From assembly GCA_947462335.1 (NCBI GenBank), contig OX381721.1, forward strand, positions 34,708,303-34,772,302: a DNA stretch of 64,000 nt, written 5' to 3'. This document shows, one piece after another, positions 43,970 to 56,355 of this stretch. Source of the stretch: Harmothoe impar. Its lineage: Eukaryota > Annelida > Polychaeta > Phyllodocida > Polynoidae. Below the pieces are notes generated by a model that was not told the DNA's origin, ran no database searches, and saw only the letters and a program-made list of their open reading frames with translations. A program made the position numbers and the translations under genes. How positions within the stretch are numbered: the stretch's first letter is position 1; every line of letters starts with the position of its first letter.

Positions 43970-45748
43970 TCATGCCTGACTGTCATCAGGACTGTTTGGT
44001 TGCAAAATGTCTGTCCATTCATGACTCGGAATGGAGAGCAGTGCTGTGAAGTATGCCTTGCTCACCACAGTTTTCAGATAGTTACCACAAGAGATGATTT
44101 CGACATTTATTTTCTTCTTTCCCTTATCCATGGGGAACTCCACAGATGCAATATTGGAGATGCCCAGGTGGGAATTGAAATGAAGGAAGAGCCTCCTGCT
44201 ATGAACTAGCACACAGAGCTGATAACGATTGAAAGTAAAATCTACAGGACTGCCAAATTCAGCCATAAAGTCCCACTGTGACCACTGGTCAGCTGACGGA
44301 GTGTAGTAGTGAAGTAGACCCTCATCACTAACACAGAACAGGACCTCCTCACCCCACAGCTCCATGACGTGAAACTGACATCCTACAGCTTTAGGGTCAG
44401 GGATGGGGGCTCTGCTTTGCCAAGCATAGGTGGAGAGATCAAGACAATCCAGTCTCTCGTCATTTGATCCCTGAGAGGAAGTGTCACCGCCAACTACATA
44501 AATACAGTCACCGATTACACATGCACTGTGGTCTGTATTAGCATTAGGCAGCTTGGTGGGCAGAATTTCCCAGCTGTTGGTTTGAAAATCATATCTTTCA
44601 ATTACATCAGTATGCTTACCGTAGTAGTCAGTAGCATATATAGAAGCGTCATCAGTCTCTCCCGCTAAGGCATACAGGTATTGTTTGTGATGGACTACAG
44701 CAAAGGCAATTCGTGGACTAGCCATGCCTGCCATCTCTGACCATGTCATGGTGCGAGGGTTGAATATGTGCCAGCCCTGTGGTATGGAGTCGCTTTTAAA
44801 ATCTTCACAGGCAATTAGAAAGTTGTTGACCACAAGAAATTCTCCATAAGGCCTATGGTGTATGGCAGGATCTATTGGAACCTCAAGGTATTTCCGAGAC
44901 GCATTAGGAAGTAATAAACCCGAGGAACCTTCATACTCAATGTAACAGATAGGTTCAGGGTCCCCTCTCACCTGGCTTTGTTCTGATTCATCCAGTACCT
45001 TTTGGTGAGTCGGCAGTTTCTGGTATTCCTCAGCTTTATCTACAAGGTCCTGCCATGAGCCCTCAGAATCTGAGTAGATGTCCTTGTCTTTGATGATTTT
45101 CAGTTGTTCAGATGTCATCAGAGCAAATCGGACATGACCCATCAGGTCATTCAAGTGGGATTTACGATTCTCAGAATCCGCCTGAACCCATTCTTTGACC
45201 CTCTGGAAGAGATCAAACTCAGACTTCTGCCATATTTCAGAAAGAGTGAGAAATACTTCATAGGATATTGTAGGTTCACAGATTTCCAAGACTTCTTCAA
45301 AATGTGTCTTTATATACTCCCTTGTTTTCCCAATACCATGTTGCAGATAGTGTGTTTTGAAGAGCTGAAGAGTATGTAGACAGTTCTGGTTGTTGAGTTT
45401 GTCCAGGAGTAGCTCGGTGGATGTGTCAATAGCTGCTGTTACCTGCAGGTACACCGCACAGGACAGGAGCTCCTCCGGGCTTCCTTTGGGAGAGACAAAC
45501 TGCCCCGTATAGATGAACTCTATCATATCAGAGACTACGAGCGGATCCAGTCCCACAAGTCTCACCCTGTCAGTCTGACTTTCTGCCATACCTCCCATCA
45601 GCATGGCCTTGAAGTAGTCACTGACAGAGGCCATAATGACTTTGTGCACTTTGAACTCTTTATCCTCGACTTCTATGGTGTAGTCCATTAACATCTGTTC
45701 CTCCCAGAGGGTGCGGACACCCTTAACCAGGCCTGCATTTGTCGTCAT
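43970..45748 (-). CDS. BTB-BACK-Kelch protein (kelch-like)
   Basis: 592 aa in one uninterrupted exon. The ATG at 45748 is the first Met, and 41 nt upstream there is a good splice acceptor (TTTAATTTCAG| at 45790), so the 5' UTR is probably spliced. BTB spans about 14-120 (DYTIEVEDKEF, HKVIMASVSDYFKAML). BACK spans about 125-235 (HVRFALMTSEQL). Divergent kelch repeats from about 290 include YVVGGDTSSQ and repeated YxFxTxxW-type strands. Proteins of this architecture usually bind Cullin-3 through BTB/BACK and hold substrate with the propeller, acting as ubiquitin-ligase adaptors. That role is inferred from the family. Length is typical of KLHL proteins. The orthologue within KLHL cannot be named. 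A same-strand paralogue starts at the right edge of the window. Confidence 0.95.
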   Translation of the reverse strand: MTTNAGLVKGVRTLWEEQMLMDYTIEVEDKEFKVHKVIMASVSDYFKAMLMGGMAESQTDRVRLVGLDPLVVSDMIEFIYTGQFVSPKGSPEELLSCAVYLQVTAAIDTSTELLLDKLNNQNCLHTLQLFKTHYLQHGIGKTREYIKTHFEEVLEICEPTISYEVFLTLSEIWQKSEFDLFQRVKEWVQADSENRKSHLNDLMGHVRFALMTSEQLKIIKDKDIYSDSEGSWQDLVDKAEEYQKLPTHQKVLDESEQSQVRGDPEPICYIEYEGSSGLLLPNASRKYLEVPIDPAIHHRPYGEFLVVNNFLIACEDFKSDSIPQGWHIFNPRTMTWSEMAGMASPRIAFAVVHHKQYLYALAGETDDASIYATDYYGKHTDVIERYDFQTNSWEILPTKLPNANTDHSACVIGDCIYVVGGDTSSQGSNDERLDCLDLSTYAWQSRAPIPDPKAVGCQFHVMELWGEEVLFCVSDEGLLHYYTPSADQWSQWDFMAEFGSPVDFTFNRYQLCVLVHSRRLFLHFNSHLGISNIASVEFPMDKGKKKINVEIISCGNYLKTVVSKAYFTALLSIPSHEWTDILQPNSPDDSQA

Positions 45749-45789
45749 GACAGAAGGGTTATTGAGTTGTACTCACTTCACTGGATTTT
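45749..45789 (-). other. 5' UTR part of the kelch exon
   Basis: From the acceptor TTTAATTTCAG to the ATG there are 41 nt with no other ATG. The acceptor has a plausible pyrimidine tract. The non-coding first exon is not located. Confidence 0.5.
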
Positions 45790-46035
45790 CTGAAATTAAA
45801 TGAAATAGTTTTATTGTAGTTAAATCATAAATCCTTCCTACAAATTATAATCATTCCTACATTTATAGGCCACACTTTTTTTTATTCTTTAGGTTAGGGA
45901 AACCTTAAAAATTGTCTTAGGTACGGAGGATGTAATAAAAGAGAATTAAAATAAAATAAAATTTCGTCTTTCAAGTTTTACTCCCTAAAAACCTTAATAA
46001 TGGTTTACATGCCGTAAAGACTGACAAATAACAAT

Positions 46036-46385
46036 GGTCGTGATTATTGACCGTTCCAACTGTCAATAGCAGAATAAATTCCCTTATTGACAATTCGCAC
46101 TGTCAATAATCTCTTATTGCCAGTGTGAACTGTCATTAAGAGAATTATATCCTGGTATTGACAGTTCTAACTGATCTAGTTCAAACTCTATTTTGATGGG
46201 AAATTATATTTTGATGGAGAAGTCTATTTTGATGGAGAAGTCTGTTTTGATGGAAAAGTCTATTTTGATGGAGAAGACAGTTTTGATGGAAAAGTCTTAT
46301 TTTGATGGAAAAGTCGATGTTGATGGAAAAGTCTATTTTGATGGGAAGTCAGTTTTGATGGGAAAGTCTATTTAGATTGAAAAGT
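46036..46385. repeat. Second member of the palindrome/18-bp-minisatellite family
   Basis: The left end GTGATTATTGACCGTTCC and following units (CTGTCAATAGCAGAATAAAT) align with the left end at 29160-29220. Four degraded palindromes are followed at about 46185 by roughly ten 18-bp units GTCTATTTTGATGGAGAA. The same modular order at a second locus shows this is a real repeat family. No closing palindrome block was seen. Confidence 0.8.
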
Positions 46386-46989
46386 AAGAAAGGGTGGTCA
46401 TGCCTCCAGTCTCTGAGAAACAATTTTCCCAATCTTCTCTTCACATTAACTCTAAACATATCCTTGTCTACAATCCATCTGACTGCCGGGGACAGCGCGT
46501 TCCAGTGGGAACACGCTTGATATGTTGGGACTGTTTATCAGACCAGTCAACTTATGTCTGGGCATTGTAATGCTTGGTGCATGAGTGGTCCTAAGTACAA
46601 TCTGCGTAAATCCAGAGGCAATATTTTTGCATCTTTGTACAGTTTCTTCACCGGGCAGTCCTGTGGATCACCCACCCTAAAACACACTCTGAGCGCACCA
46701 TTCCGTCTCATCTAGGGTGAATTTGGCCTCAGCCCAGTTGGACAGGGGGCTGTTGGCACTCATAAACCCTACCCCTTTGGGAGTTTCCTTCGTGAAAGCG
46801 TCCTGGGTGTTCAACTCGTCCGGCAAGAGATGTGTTCTGTCCCTTTCATATTTGTACCCATTTAGTACTATACCATCACCATATATGTCCGCCTTGTAGC
46901 CCTTTTCAATACTTTGAGAGATCGCCGCAAAATTGATATCGACAGAGACGTGTCAAGTTTAAGTTCAAGACCAAGGGTTGAGCTTGAGC

Positions 46990-47530
46990 TGCTGATAAGA
47001 AATGTGTTGAATATTGAGAAATATTGTCATATTTGGTACCAAATTAAAGCTTATACTGTCAGTAATGCAGTGGTCTAGGAATATCTTATATTTTCCAACA
47101 TATATAAATCAATAAACGCTTAGATACTAAAGTGTGAAATTTGTCCGCAAAAAGTCTACATTTTCCTATACATTTTGGCCCCTCAGTAAAAAAAAAAATC
47201 AAATAAAAACGCCCTCAGATTTTTTTTGAGTGGCCTAATGTGGCATATAAAAGGTAAGTAAGGCCACTCAAAAAAAAAGTTGTTTCTCATCACCGGGCGG
47301 TCAAAAATGTGAGGAGGGTGTTTCTTATTTTAATTCTTTTATATAGGGAAATTAAAAGTTTTTGCCCGCGATATTCACATTTTAATAGTTTATTGATCCA
47401 CCAAAGTTGTTATAATGCAAGTTATTCCTAGCTGTATGCATTACTGACAATATAAGCTTTAATTTGATACCAAATATGTGTATATTTGTTCACTTTTTAA
47501 CAAATCTAAAAAGAAAAAAAAAGTTTTCCC
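46990..47530. repeat. Foldback/TIR element, TTTGGTACCAAATTAAAGC arms
   Basis: Left: CATATTTGGTACCAAATTAA, GTCAGTAATGCA and CTAGGAATA. Right, in reverse: ATTTGGTATCAAATTAAAGC, GTCAGTAATGCA and CTAGGAATA. An inner inverted pair GAGTGGCCT / AGGCCACTC is also present. Outer ends were not resolved. Confidence 0.5.
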
Positions 47531-47627
47531 ATATCATGATTTATATGATGCGCGCAGGTTTTTTTTTGGAGTGGCCTAAAGGTGAGTTAGGACATATACA
47601 ACAAGAGAAATATGCTTTTATCATGAT

Positions 47628-47814
47628 TACCGTATTCGACGTAATAAGCGCACAGTGCGCTTAAAGAATTATTATAGACACATTTTAGTAGTTAAGAGTC
47701 TAATTGGGGTCAAAATTTGAGAATTTTTTGGTTATTTGTAGTATAAAAATCGGCCATAAACGGGGGGGGTGTGCGCTTATTAGGGGGTGTGCGCTTATTA
47801 CATCGAATACGGTA
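47628..47814. mobile_element. MITE, TACCGTATTCGACGTAATAA ends, copy 3
   Basis: Collinear with 39832-40016, including the duplicated GTGTGCGCTTATTA at the right end and the interior TTTTAGTAGTTAAGAGTCTA. TIR differs at one position. Confidence 0.85.
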
Positions 47815-48240
47815 TAGGTAGTTTCATTTTTTTGTCACCAGATGCCGCATGTGTAGACCCTGGCTTCTAAGAAATGACCATTTTTGGCTGTGTAGGTGAA
47901 ATCTACAACTCCTGCTATAAGTGTACAACCAGTGATCACCATTCAGAACCAGGTGCCACGAGGTAAGTTCGGGACTAGGTTTTTATTTACAGGATCTACC
48001 AGCATGTCCCCCGGGGGGGGGGGGGGGGGGGGGGTAACGACACTTCCTTAGTTTTATAATGATGTGTGAACACAATTTGGGCCATGGACACGGAGGGCCC
48101 TTGAAAATGGATGCTTTTTGGGTCATTTTGGAGGGAAAGGGATTCAGTTTCAAGCCTACCTGGAAAAAGCTTTCATCAATTTTTTCGATATTAAGGACAC
48201 CAGTGGGCACATTTTATGTGCCATATTCATCGAGATAGGT

Positions 48241-48850
48241 ATACACTACTTGCACGCTAGGGGGGCGCTGCGATCGTTTTAAATGTACCCGTAGTAAACT
48301 ATACAACGCCGGGAACAGTCCAGCCAGAGTTGCGCAACTTTTACCATTTTCACAGCGTCTTCCCGAGGCTTCTGCTGCGACTTTTGAATCGAGCAGTGAC
48401 CAAACTCAATGGATCTACCATCAGCCATTAATAACAGTAAGATATTTGCCGAAAATTGAGGTGTATTGATGGCCTAGCTCGATATTGACCATTAATGGTT
48501 TTGAAAACATTATATTTTGGCTGAAATAGACTTCTATGGACGCGATAGCGCCCCCCATTATCGCTCATAGCGATTTCGGAGGCTAAAATCTTGTATAACT
48601 AGGCTCAAAACTTCCCAAAACATCCGGTATGATGAGGAACTCACTTACAACCACTTACCCATGGTCTAATTAGGGTCAGGGAGCCATAGATAATTTGTTT
48701 AAGGCCCAGAAAGTTCGCTCCCAATGCTAAACAATAGGCATTTGCGTTTTCTAGAGCAGTAGCCTCGTTTTCATAATGGCTTCAAATGGTAAAGGTGCGC
48801 GATTTTCCAACTAAAATAAACAAAATGGCGAGTTCGTGAAAGTAGTGTAT
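48241..48850. mobile_element. TIR element, ATACACTACTTGCACG ends
   Basis: ATACACTACTTGCACG at the left and CGTGAAAGTAGTGTAT at the right are inverted with one mismatch, with TA at each border. The roughly 580-bp interior carries no ORF of interest. A 24-base G-run lies upstream at 48011-48034. Confidence 0.5.
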
Positions 48851-50525
48851 TAGGGGAAGTGCTAGATACATATTTCTTCTAGTTTTTCATTGATCACTCT
48901 TGGTAAAGGTATATTTCTTGTTCTCCCGTGAATAGGGTATACATCCTTCTTAGCTCAATTCCTCTTGAAAAGGGTGTTATTCTGTAAAATTGCCTCCCGT
49001 GATAAGGGTACCAAATTTGAGCTGATGCTCACACATAGTTACTATAGAGACGATAGGGAGTGCCCCCCCCCCCCCCCCCGGGCAGGGTACGCAGGAGCAG
49101 GCTGGGCCAGTCTAGCCCCTCCCCCCCTCCCAATAATACCCGGTATATATGTAGGCCTAGGCGTACTTGTATTGCACCTGCACTGTGTAAGCCAGCAACC
49201 TGTATCGTGATTCGTGTACTTATTGCACCACCTGTACACTAAGTAACACTAACAGTAACACTGTAGACAGTGTAGTCGCATGTACTATAAAATAATAGTG
49301 AGTGCGTGACTAGCATGTGGGTGTGGCGAAGTAAACATGGCAGCCATGAAGGCCGAGTTGGAGCTGTCAGACTGAATTATTGCTGATATATTCTATATCC
49401 CGGTCAATTACTTAAATTTAAGTAGGCACAGTGATAGATAATAACTATTTTTATTCAATGCAGCACTGTTTTGGAGGGAAACATGTTGTAGTGTGCCAAA
49501 ATGACCGCTAGTCTATATCCCATAAAAACTGAGATTTAAATCTTATATTTTTTTCTAGAAAAAATGCAACCAAAAATCAAGTTTTGTAGTTATCGACTAA
49601 GGAATTGCTTATTTGGGTTACTGTTTTTCTCCGCTTTCCGATGAGGCATGTTACATAATTCTAGCGTTTCCCCTTCAAAATCACTTGTAGGCCTAGACTG
49701 AGTATCGTCTGTATCCGGAGGGATTTACAGACTGACTGCATCATAGCTAAATTTTGCGGGCACTGGCTCTATATTACCATGACAACATGGTACGTCAGAT
49801 AGACGTCAAAATGGCGGCTGCTACTTTTTGTACCTGATACCAAGTTGGAATGAAGCCTATACTAATTATATAAGGCTATAATCACATCTAAATTGGTGCA
49901 GGCCGCATAGAGGAGACTCAGATCTTTCTAAATATGTGTCAAATTATGGCCACAGACAATGTTTTCAATGCAGGCCACCCTTTTGAAAATTTGGCCCACA
50001 AATTGAATGGGGGTCGCCCAGTAGCCCTACTGACGTGAGAGGATCGGGAGGCTTAGTAGGGGTACGAGAGTGGCTATTGTAGGCCCTGATGTAGGAGGGA
50101 AATCATTGTCACATCACTCACCAAAACCGGCACTGTAAAACGCTGACAAGCACTGAATTACACTTCACAGCAAAGCACAATCGTAGATTCGTCTATCCCG
50201 TCGCTATTTTATGTATCTAGTATGTGTAGAACATGTAAAAAGTGTAGTTATTGATAGAGGAACTCAGAATACGATGTAGATCGTTCGTAGACCGGAAGTC
50301 AAGTCCCCGCGCTTATTACCGCTTTTATTCACCAACGAACCAGCGAGAGTGCCCCGGGCAGCTGACGGATTACTGCGGCCACTGTAGTCCTAAGGACTAT
50401 GCCTTGACGCGCGCATTATCTGCGCGTCGGAACCGCGCCACCAAGACACCTACGCTGGGGGGCATGGTGGATTTCCCGAAAATAGCCCCCAATCTCCTAC
50501 ATAGCCTGACACCATCGGGGGTCTA
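48851..50525. other. No gene recognised; simple repeats
   Basis: It contains a poly(C) run (about 49063-49079) and unique sequence with short open frames that lack splice context. CAAAATGGCGGCTGC near 49806 is YY1-like. Confidence 0.4.
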
Positions 50526-50922
50526 GATGGGGGGTCCCCAGTCCATTTTAAGAAATGGCCATGTCTCTTGTCACTATCTTTCTATTCCTCCTGTCGTAGA
50601 CCATTGTACAGTCCACTGCTCTGGCTAGGCCTATCGGCTGGAGCTGGGGACCATTACAGAGTAACCTCTGTACAGCCCATGATTGGTCCGAAATTTTGGC
50701 GCCATTATGACGTCACTTAAGAAACGTATGGCGCGCAGGGTACCCTGGGTAAACTAAGACCGTAAACTTTCCCCGGGCTGTAATGGGCCCTCGCTCCAAT
50801 CAGATATCGAGAGGGCCGACTTCTATGGGCTACCTCCTGTCGATTTAAAGAAATGCCCATGTCGCCTGTTGAGTTTAAGAAACAGCCATGTCGCCCTGTC
50901 GATTTTAGGGGTCTACCCCCAT
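50526..50922. mobile_element. TIR element, ATGGGGGGTCCCC ends
   Basis: The left end has ATGGGGGGTCCCCAGTCC then ATTTTAAGAAATGGCCATGT. The right end has ATGTCGCCCTGTCGATTTTA then GGGGTCTACCCCCAT. Same family as 40020-40713. Confidence 0.5.
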
Positions 50923-51904
50923 ACCATCATCGTGGGAGGAAATGAAATGTACCCTTTGTCCACACATTTCTCGGTGAAAAGGACCCTGTTATTTTTTTTA
51001 GTATTTTTGGGGCCTAAAAAGAACCCAATATTTTTAGAAAACGTAAACGTCTTTAGAAACTTCGCCCTTTGATTAAAAACATAGAACATTATCACCAACT
51101 AAAAACTATAGACATACCAATGGTTATCATCTATGTGTATATTCATTCTTGAAATCCCATTCAATCTACATGTATATGTTACTGTCAGGCTATTCTGAAT
51201 AACTTTTCTGAATTTCCATGATTTCTCAGTACAGAAAACACCCAATATTTTCAATGTTCACGAACATTTCATTGTAAAAAGTACCCCTGGCAACAGACCT
51301 AAATGAGTGAACCTTTTTGTTTATTGACCCAGGGCCCCTGGGCTCTGGTCTTATTCGTCGGGTAGACGTTTCGCTGGCAGCTTTTTTGTAATTTTCAAAC
51401 AATTTTTCTTGTATTAACGTCCTTCTTTTCAGGTGTCATTATCAAGTTCTATATCTAAACTTAAAGTATTGTTCAAATAAACAAAAAAATATTCATGTAA
51501 AGTCATTCAAAAAGCTCTTGCAATATAAGCCAAAATGTACAATTTATGGCATCTCAGTACAGCCATAGGACACAATGTTGAAGAGAAGCCTCTCGATACT
51601 CGTCCGTACCAAGATAGTCATGGGCTGCAACGCTAAAGAAAAGTCACAATCAGAGCATCCAAATTTCAGTGAGAAGTGGAGGTAGTAAATTGAAAAAAAA
51701 AGACAAAAAACACCTGAAATTTTACCAGAGACAAGTTATATGACATGTAATATGTGGCATTTCCCTATTTCCTTTCTATTACTGGAAAAAAAAGTTGAGA
51801 AGGGAGGGCCTGCAGACTGTACTGAGAATGTGATCTATCTTATTTTTTTTTTCTGTCCAACCCTATTCTGGTCACCCAATCAGCACAATCCCAAATCCTC
51901 CTAT

Positions 51905-54900
51905 TAGCCCAGGCGATATGCGCAAGATTCAGGTGGAATCGTGCAAACTCGTCGTAAAAGCATGAAATCGGATTGGCTTAAAGTTCATGTTCATAGGATC
52001 AATTTCAGAGTTGGAGCCAGCCAGAAAAACCATTATTCCTAGCAGAGCGGCCATTTTGTTTTGGCATCACTAAATCAGACTTTTCCTGCAATAACTCCAT
52101 ATTTAGGTGTGTTACAGTGACAAATAGTTGAACCAGTCATGTCATACTTGAAGTCCATGTCCATCATAATCAATTTCAGAGTTGAAGCCATCTGAAAAAA
52201 ACATTATATCACCCATGGCAGCCATTTTCTATCGCCATCACCAAAACATACCAATATACACATGACCTTCATTTTGACAATCAAAAAGTTATAAGATTGG
52301 GAAAAATAGGTGTGTCACTCATGTCATGCTTGAAGTCCGTGTCCATATGATGAATCTCAGAGTTGGAGCCACCCAGAAAACTCATTATTAGAGTCATAGC
52401 AGCCATTTTCTCTTATCCATCATTGAAACATACCAAAATACATGTTTACTCAATTTATTTCAAATGCTGGCCTATTATTGGGACAAATCATCCAGTTGGA
52501 CATGTCATGCTTGAAGTCCATGACATCATGATAAATCTGAGGGTTGGAACCAGCGAACAGATTCATCAATACAGCCATGGCAGCCATTTTGTTCTATCAT
52601 CATAAAAACCCACATTTCGTTCAATTATCCACAAAATAAACTTATTAAGGGGACAAATTATTCTGTCTGTCATGGTGTGCCCAATGTCAGTGTCCATATT
52701 ATGAATCCCAGTCACCCAGAAAAGCCATTGTTACAGTCATGGCAGCCATTTTGTTCTCCAATCGCTAAAGCATACCAATATACACATGCCCTTCATCGGA
52801 CATTCAAAGAGGTATAAAATTGAGATAAATACTTCAGTCAAGCATGTCATGCTTAATGTTCATGTCAATGTGATGAATCTCAGAGTTGGAGCCACCCAGA
52901 AAACTCATTATTAGAGTCATAGCAGCCATTTTCTTTTACCCATCATTGAAACATACTGAAATACATGTTAACTCAATTTATTTCAAATGCTTGCCTATTA
53001 TTGGAACAAATCATCCAGTTGGACATGTCATGCTTGAAGTCCATGACATCATGATAAATCTGAGGGTTGGAACCAGCGAACAGACTCATCAATACAGCCA
53101 TGACAGCCATTTTGTTCTATCATCATAAAAACCCACATTTCGTTCAATTATCCAAAAAATAAACTTATTAAGGGGACAAATTATTCTGTCTGTCATGGTG
53201 TGCCCAATGTCAGTGTCCATATTATGAATCCCAGTCACCCAGAAAAGCCATTGTTACAGTCATGGCAGCCATTTTGTTCTCCAATCGCTAAAGCATACCA
53301 ATATACTCATACCCTTCATCGGACATTCAAAGAGGTATAAAATTGAGATAAATACTTCAGTCAAGCATGTTATGCTTAAAGTTCATGTCAATGTGATGCT
53401 TCTCAGAGTTTGACCCACCCAGAAAGTCCATTATTACAGGACAGGCAGCAATTTTGTTTTGGCATAACTAACTCAAATATTTCCTACAGTAATCCCACAT
53501 CAAGGTGTATTATAGTTGCAAATAGTCATGTGCACCTTTAAGTCAATGTGAAAATGACAAATGTAAGACCTGGAGTTATCCTGAAAACCCATTATTATGA
53601 CCATGCTAGCCATTTTGTTCTCACATCCCCAAAAACATACCAATATACAAATACTTAATCTGACATACAAAAGGGTATTGAGATAAACAGTCATGTCATA
53701 CTTAAAGTCTATGTGCATATGATGAATCTCAGAGTTGTGGCCATCCTAAAAATACATTGTTACAGCCATGGCAGCCATTTTGTTTTACCATCAAGTAACC
53801 CAAGAAATAAGCAAATTATGTAGAAAGTTGTTCTATGACTCATGTCATGGTCAAAGTCTGTGTCAGTATGATAAGCCTCAGAATCGCAGCCCCGGAGAAT
53901 GCCCCTTATTACAGAATTGGCAGCCATTTTGTTCTCCCATCTCCCAAAACATACCCACATGCACATGACCTTCATCAGACCTATAAAATAGTACGATATG
54001 GTGACAATTAGGCCAGTCAGTGATAGATTTATTAAGGTCCATGTCCATATAACTGATCACAGAGTTGGAGCAACCCAGCAATCCCATAATTACAGCCATA
54101 GCAGACATTTTTTTTCTAACATTATGTGATATTATGAAGACTTGACCGCTAATAATTACCATTCTTGTGAAATGCTGTGATGCATGGCATTGCTCTAATA
54201 AAGATTTGGCTTCGGTAAAGATAATGTGTACGTTGCAATGATGCCAAATGAAAATGGGTGCCATGGCTGTAAAAATGGGTTTTCTGGCTGGCTCCGACTC
54301 TGGGACTCATCATAAGTACATGGTCTTTAAGCATGACATCACTTACAGAACAAATTTTACACACATGATATACTAACTTGTTGGGTAAATTTAAAAAATG
54401 GGAGTTTTAATACTGGTAGAACAAAATGGCTGCCATGGCTGTAATAATAGTTTTTTTGGGCGGCTCCAACTCTGTGATTCATTATATGGACATGGGCTAT
54501 GAGTAGGACATGAGTGACTGACCTATTTGTCCCAATATTATACCTCTTTGTAGGACTGAGAAAGGTCATGTGTATATTGTTATATTCACGATTGGAGAGC
54601 ATAATGGCTGATGGGGCTGTAAAAATAGGTTTTCTGGGTCACTGGAGGTCTGAGATTCATCATATGGACATGAACTTTAGGCATGACATGACTGACAGAA
54701 CAGTTGTGTCAGCTTAATTATATTTAATTGTTAGATTATTGAGGCATATAATGGTTATAATGATGGTAGCACAAAATGGCTGCCATGGCTGTGATAATAG
54801 TTTTTCAGCGTGGCTCCAACTCTGGGATTCATTATATGGACATGGACAATGAGTATGACATGACTGACTGACCTATTTTTCTAAATATGATACCTCTTTC

Positions 54901-55796
54901 TAGGTCCGATGAAGGTCATGTGTATATTGGAATGTATTGGTGATGGGAGAACAAAATGGCTGCAAGTGGCCTAATAATGGGTTTTATGGGTGACTGCAAG
55001 TCTGACATTCATTATATGGACATGGACTTTAACCATGACATGATTGACAGAACAGTTTGTCCACATAATAGACCAAAATGTTGAACAATTAAAGCAAGAA
55101 AGGGATTTCATTATGGTAGAACAAAATGGCTGCCATGGCTTTGATAATCAATTCACGGGGTAGCTCCAATGCTCAGATTCATGGTAATGCTATGGGCTTT
55201 GAACATGACATGTCAAACTGAAGTATTTTTCCTAATCATACACCTACATTTACCTTCAATTAAGATAATGTGTTTGCGGATACAGTTTTAATGATGGCAA
55301 AATGAAATGGCTGCCATGGCTTTAATAATGGGTTTTCCAGGTGGCTTCAACTCTTGCAGTCATCATATGGACATGGACTTTAAGCATGACATGAGTAACT
55401 GACCTTTTTGGCCCTATTCTATAACTTTTTGTAGGTCAGATGAAGGTTATGTGTATATTGGTATGGTTTGGTGATGGCAGAAGAAAATGGCCGCCGTGCC
55501 TGATATTGTGGGTTTTTCGGATGGCTCAAAGTGTGAGGTTCATCATATGGACATGGACTTTACGCTTGACATGATCAATTGACCCATTTCTCACAGTTAT
55601 GCACCGAAAATATGGGGTTATTGTGACAATTTACAGATTCTGTGAAGCTAAAACAAAATGGCCACCCCACATTCAATAATGCTTATTTTGGGTGGCTCTA
55701 ACTCTGAAATTCATCTTATACATGTGGACTTCAAGCGTGTCTGATTTCACGCTTCTAGGACCATTTGCACGATTATTTCACATATCGCCTGGGCTA
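51905..55796. mobile_element. 3.9-kb foldback element of opposed tandem arrays
   Basis: The ends TAGCCCAGGCGATATG and CATATCGCCTGGGCTA are inverted and bounded by TA. The left arm (51905 to about 54125) has about 13 units of 160-180 bp with the phrases TCATGCTTGAAGTCCATG, CAGAGTTGGAGCC and GCAGCCATTTTGTTCT. The right arm has about 9 of the same units reversed (AACAAAATGGCTGCC). Within the left arm a three-unit block of about 523 bp is duplicated (about 52320-52845 and 52845-53365). Open frames in it are repeat artefacts. It resembles Foldback-type transposons; no transposase is encoded. Confidence 0.8.
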
Positions 55797-55908
55797 TATT
55801 GAGAGACAATATAAGTCGGACATGTCTAATGCTATATATTTGAAAAAAAAACACTGATCAAACACATGAAAACACTTTTCTCACCCTCAAACACTCCTTT
55901 AGCGCCTG

Positions 55909-56355
55909 CTATGGCTCCCTGGTACGCAGACATAGCCTGTTTGTCTCCTTCTCAATCAGGTTATTGCCCGCACGTAGGCCTGCTAACTCCATCTCAGCCT
56001 CCTTCAGCCTTTGATCCCTCTTCAATTCAGCCTCTCTGGCCTTCTCCTGCATGGTAAGCGCCTGAATACTGTCCAATTGTCGTTGTAGGTCCACTTCTGG
56101 ATCTGTGCTCTCCCGCCCGGGCCGCCCGCTCTCCCGCCCGGCCTCTCCTTGCTGTTGGTTGGATGCCCCGCCAGTAGACCCCGGCGAAGCCGTATTCCCG
56201 TGTACGGCTTCCTGGGAGCCGTGGGAGTCGCCATTGGCCATACCCGCTGGTGCTGGGGTTTTCTTAGGTGTCCCCTTGTCCGGGTTTGGAGTGTCAGATT
56301 GTGGACATTTAGACCTATTGCCATGATACTCCAATCCGCAAAAACATATGGTCAT
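55909..56355 (-). CDS. Unknown 148-aa protein with Cys motif and coiled coil
   Basis: The ATG at 56355 opens a frame that is GC-rich compared with its AT-rich surroundings. The N-terminus has a CFCG...C pattern within the first 20 residues. Residues about 20-90 are Pro/Gly/Ser-rich and disordered. Residues 90-140 are a charged helix (MQEKAREAELKRDQRLKEAE). It ends RTREP. The Cys-start plus coiled coil could be the N-terminal part of a retroelement Gag or a short host gene. Neither is proven, and I see no pol nearby. It could also be the first exon of a longer transcript: a GTGAGA occurs just after the stop. Confidence 0.45.
   Translation of the reverse strand: MTICFCGLEYHGNRSKCPQSDTPNPDKGTPKKTPAPAGMANGDSHGSQEAVHGNTASPGSTGGASNQQQGEAGRESGRPGRESTDPEVDLQRQLDSIQALTMQEKAREAELKRDQRLKEAEMELAGLRAGNNLIEKETNRLCLRTREP

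Noticed and set aside
46193..46375. Plus-strand MEKSIL-type repeat frame
   Set aside because: Same 18-bp repeat effect as at 29711; similarity of the peptides follows from shared DNA ancestry.
50251..50526. 91-codon plus-strand frame
   Set aside because: No domain-like pattern, no splice context, and it runs into the end of a TIR element.
52363..53128. Two nearly identical 80-codon frames
   Set aside because: They arise from the 523-bp duplicated block of the foldback arrays, not from a gene family.
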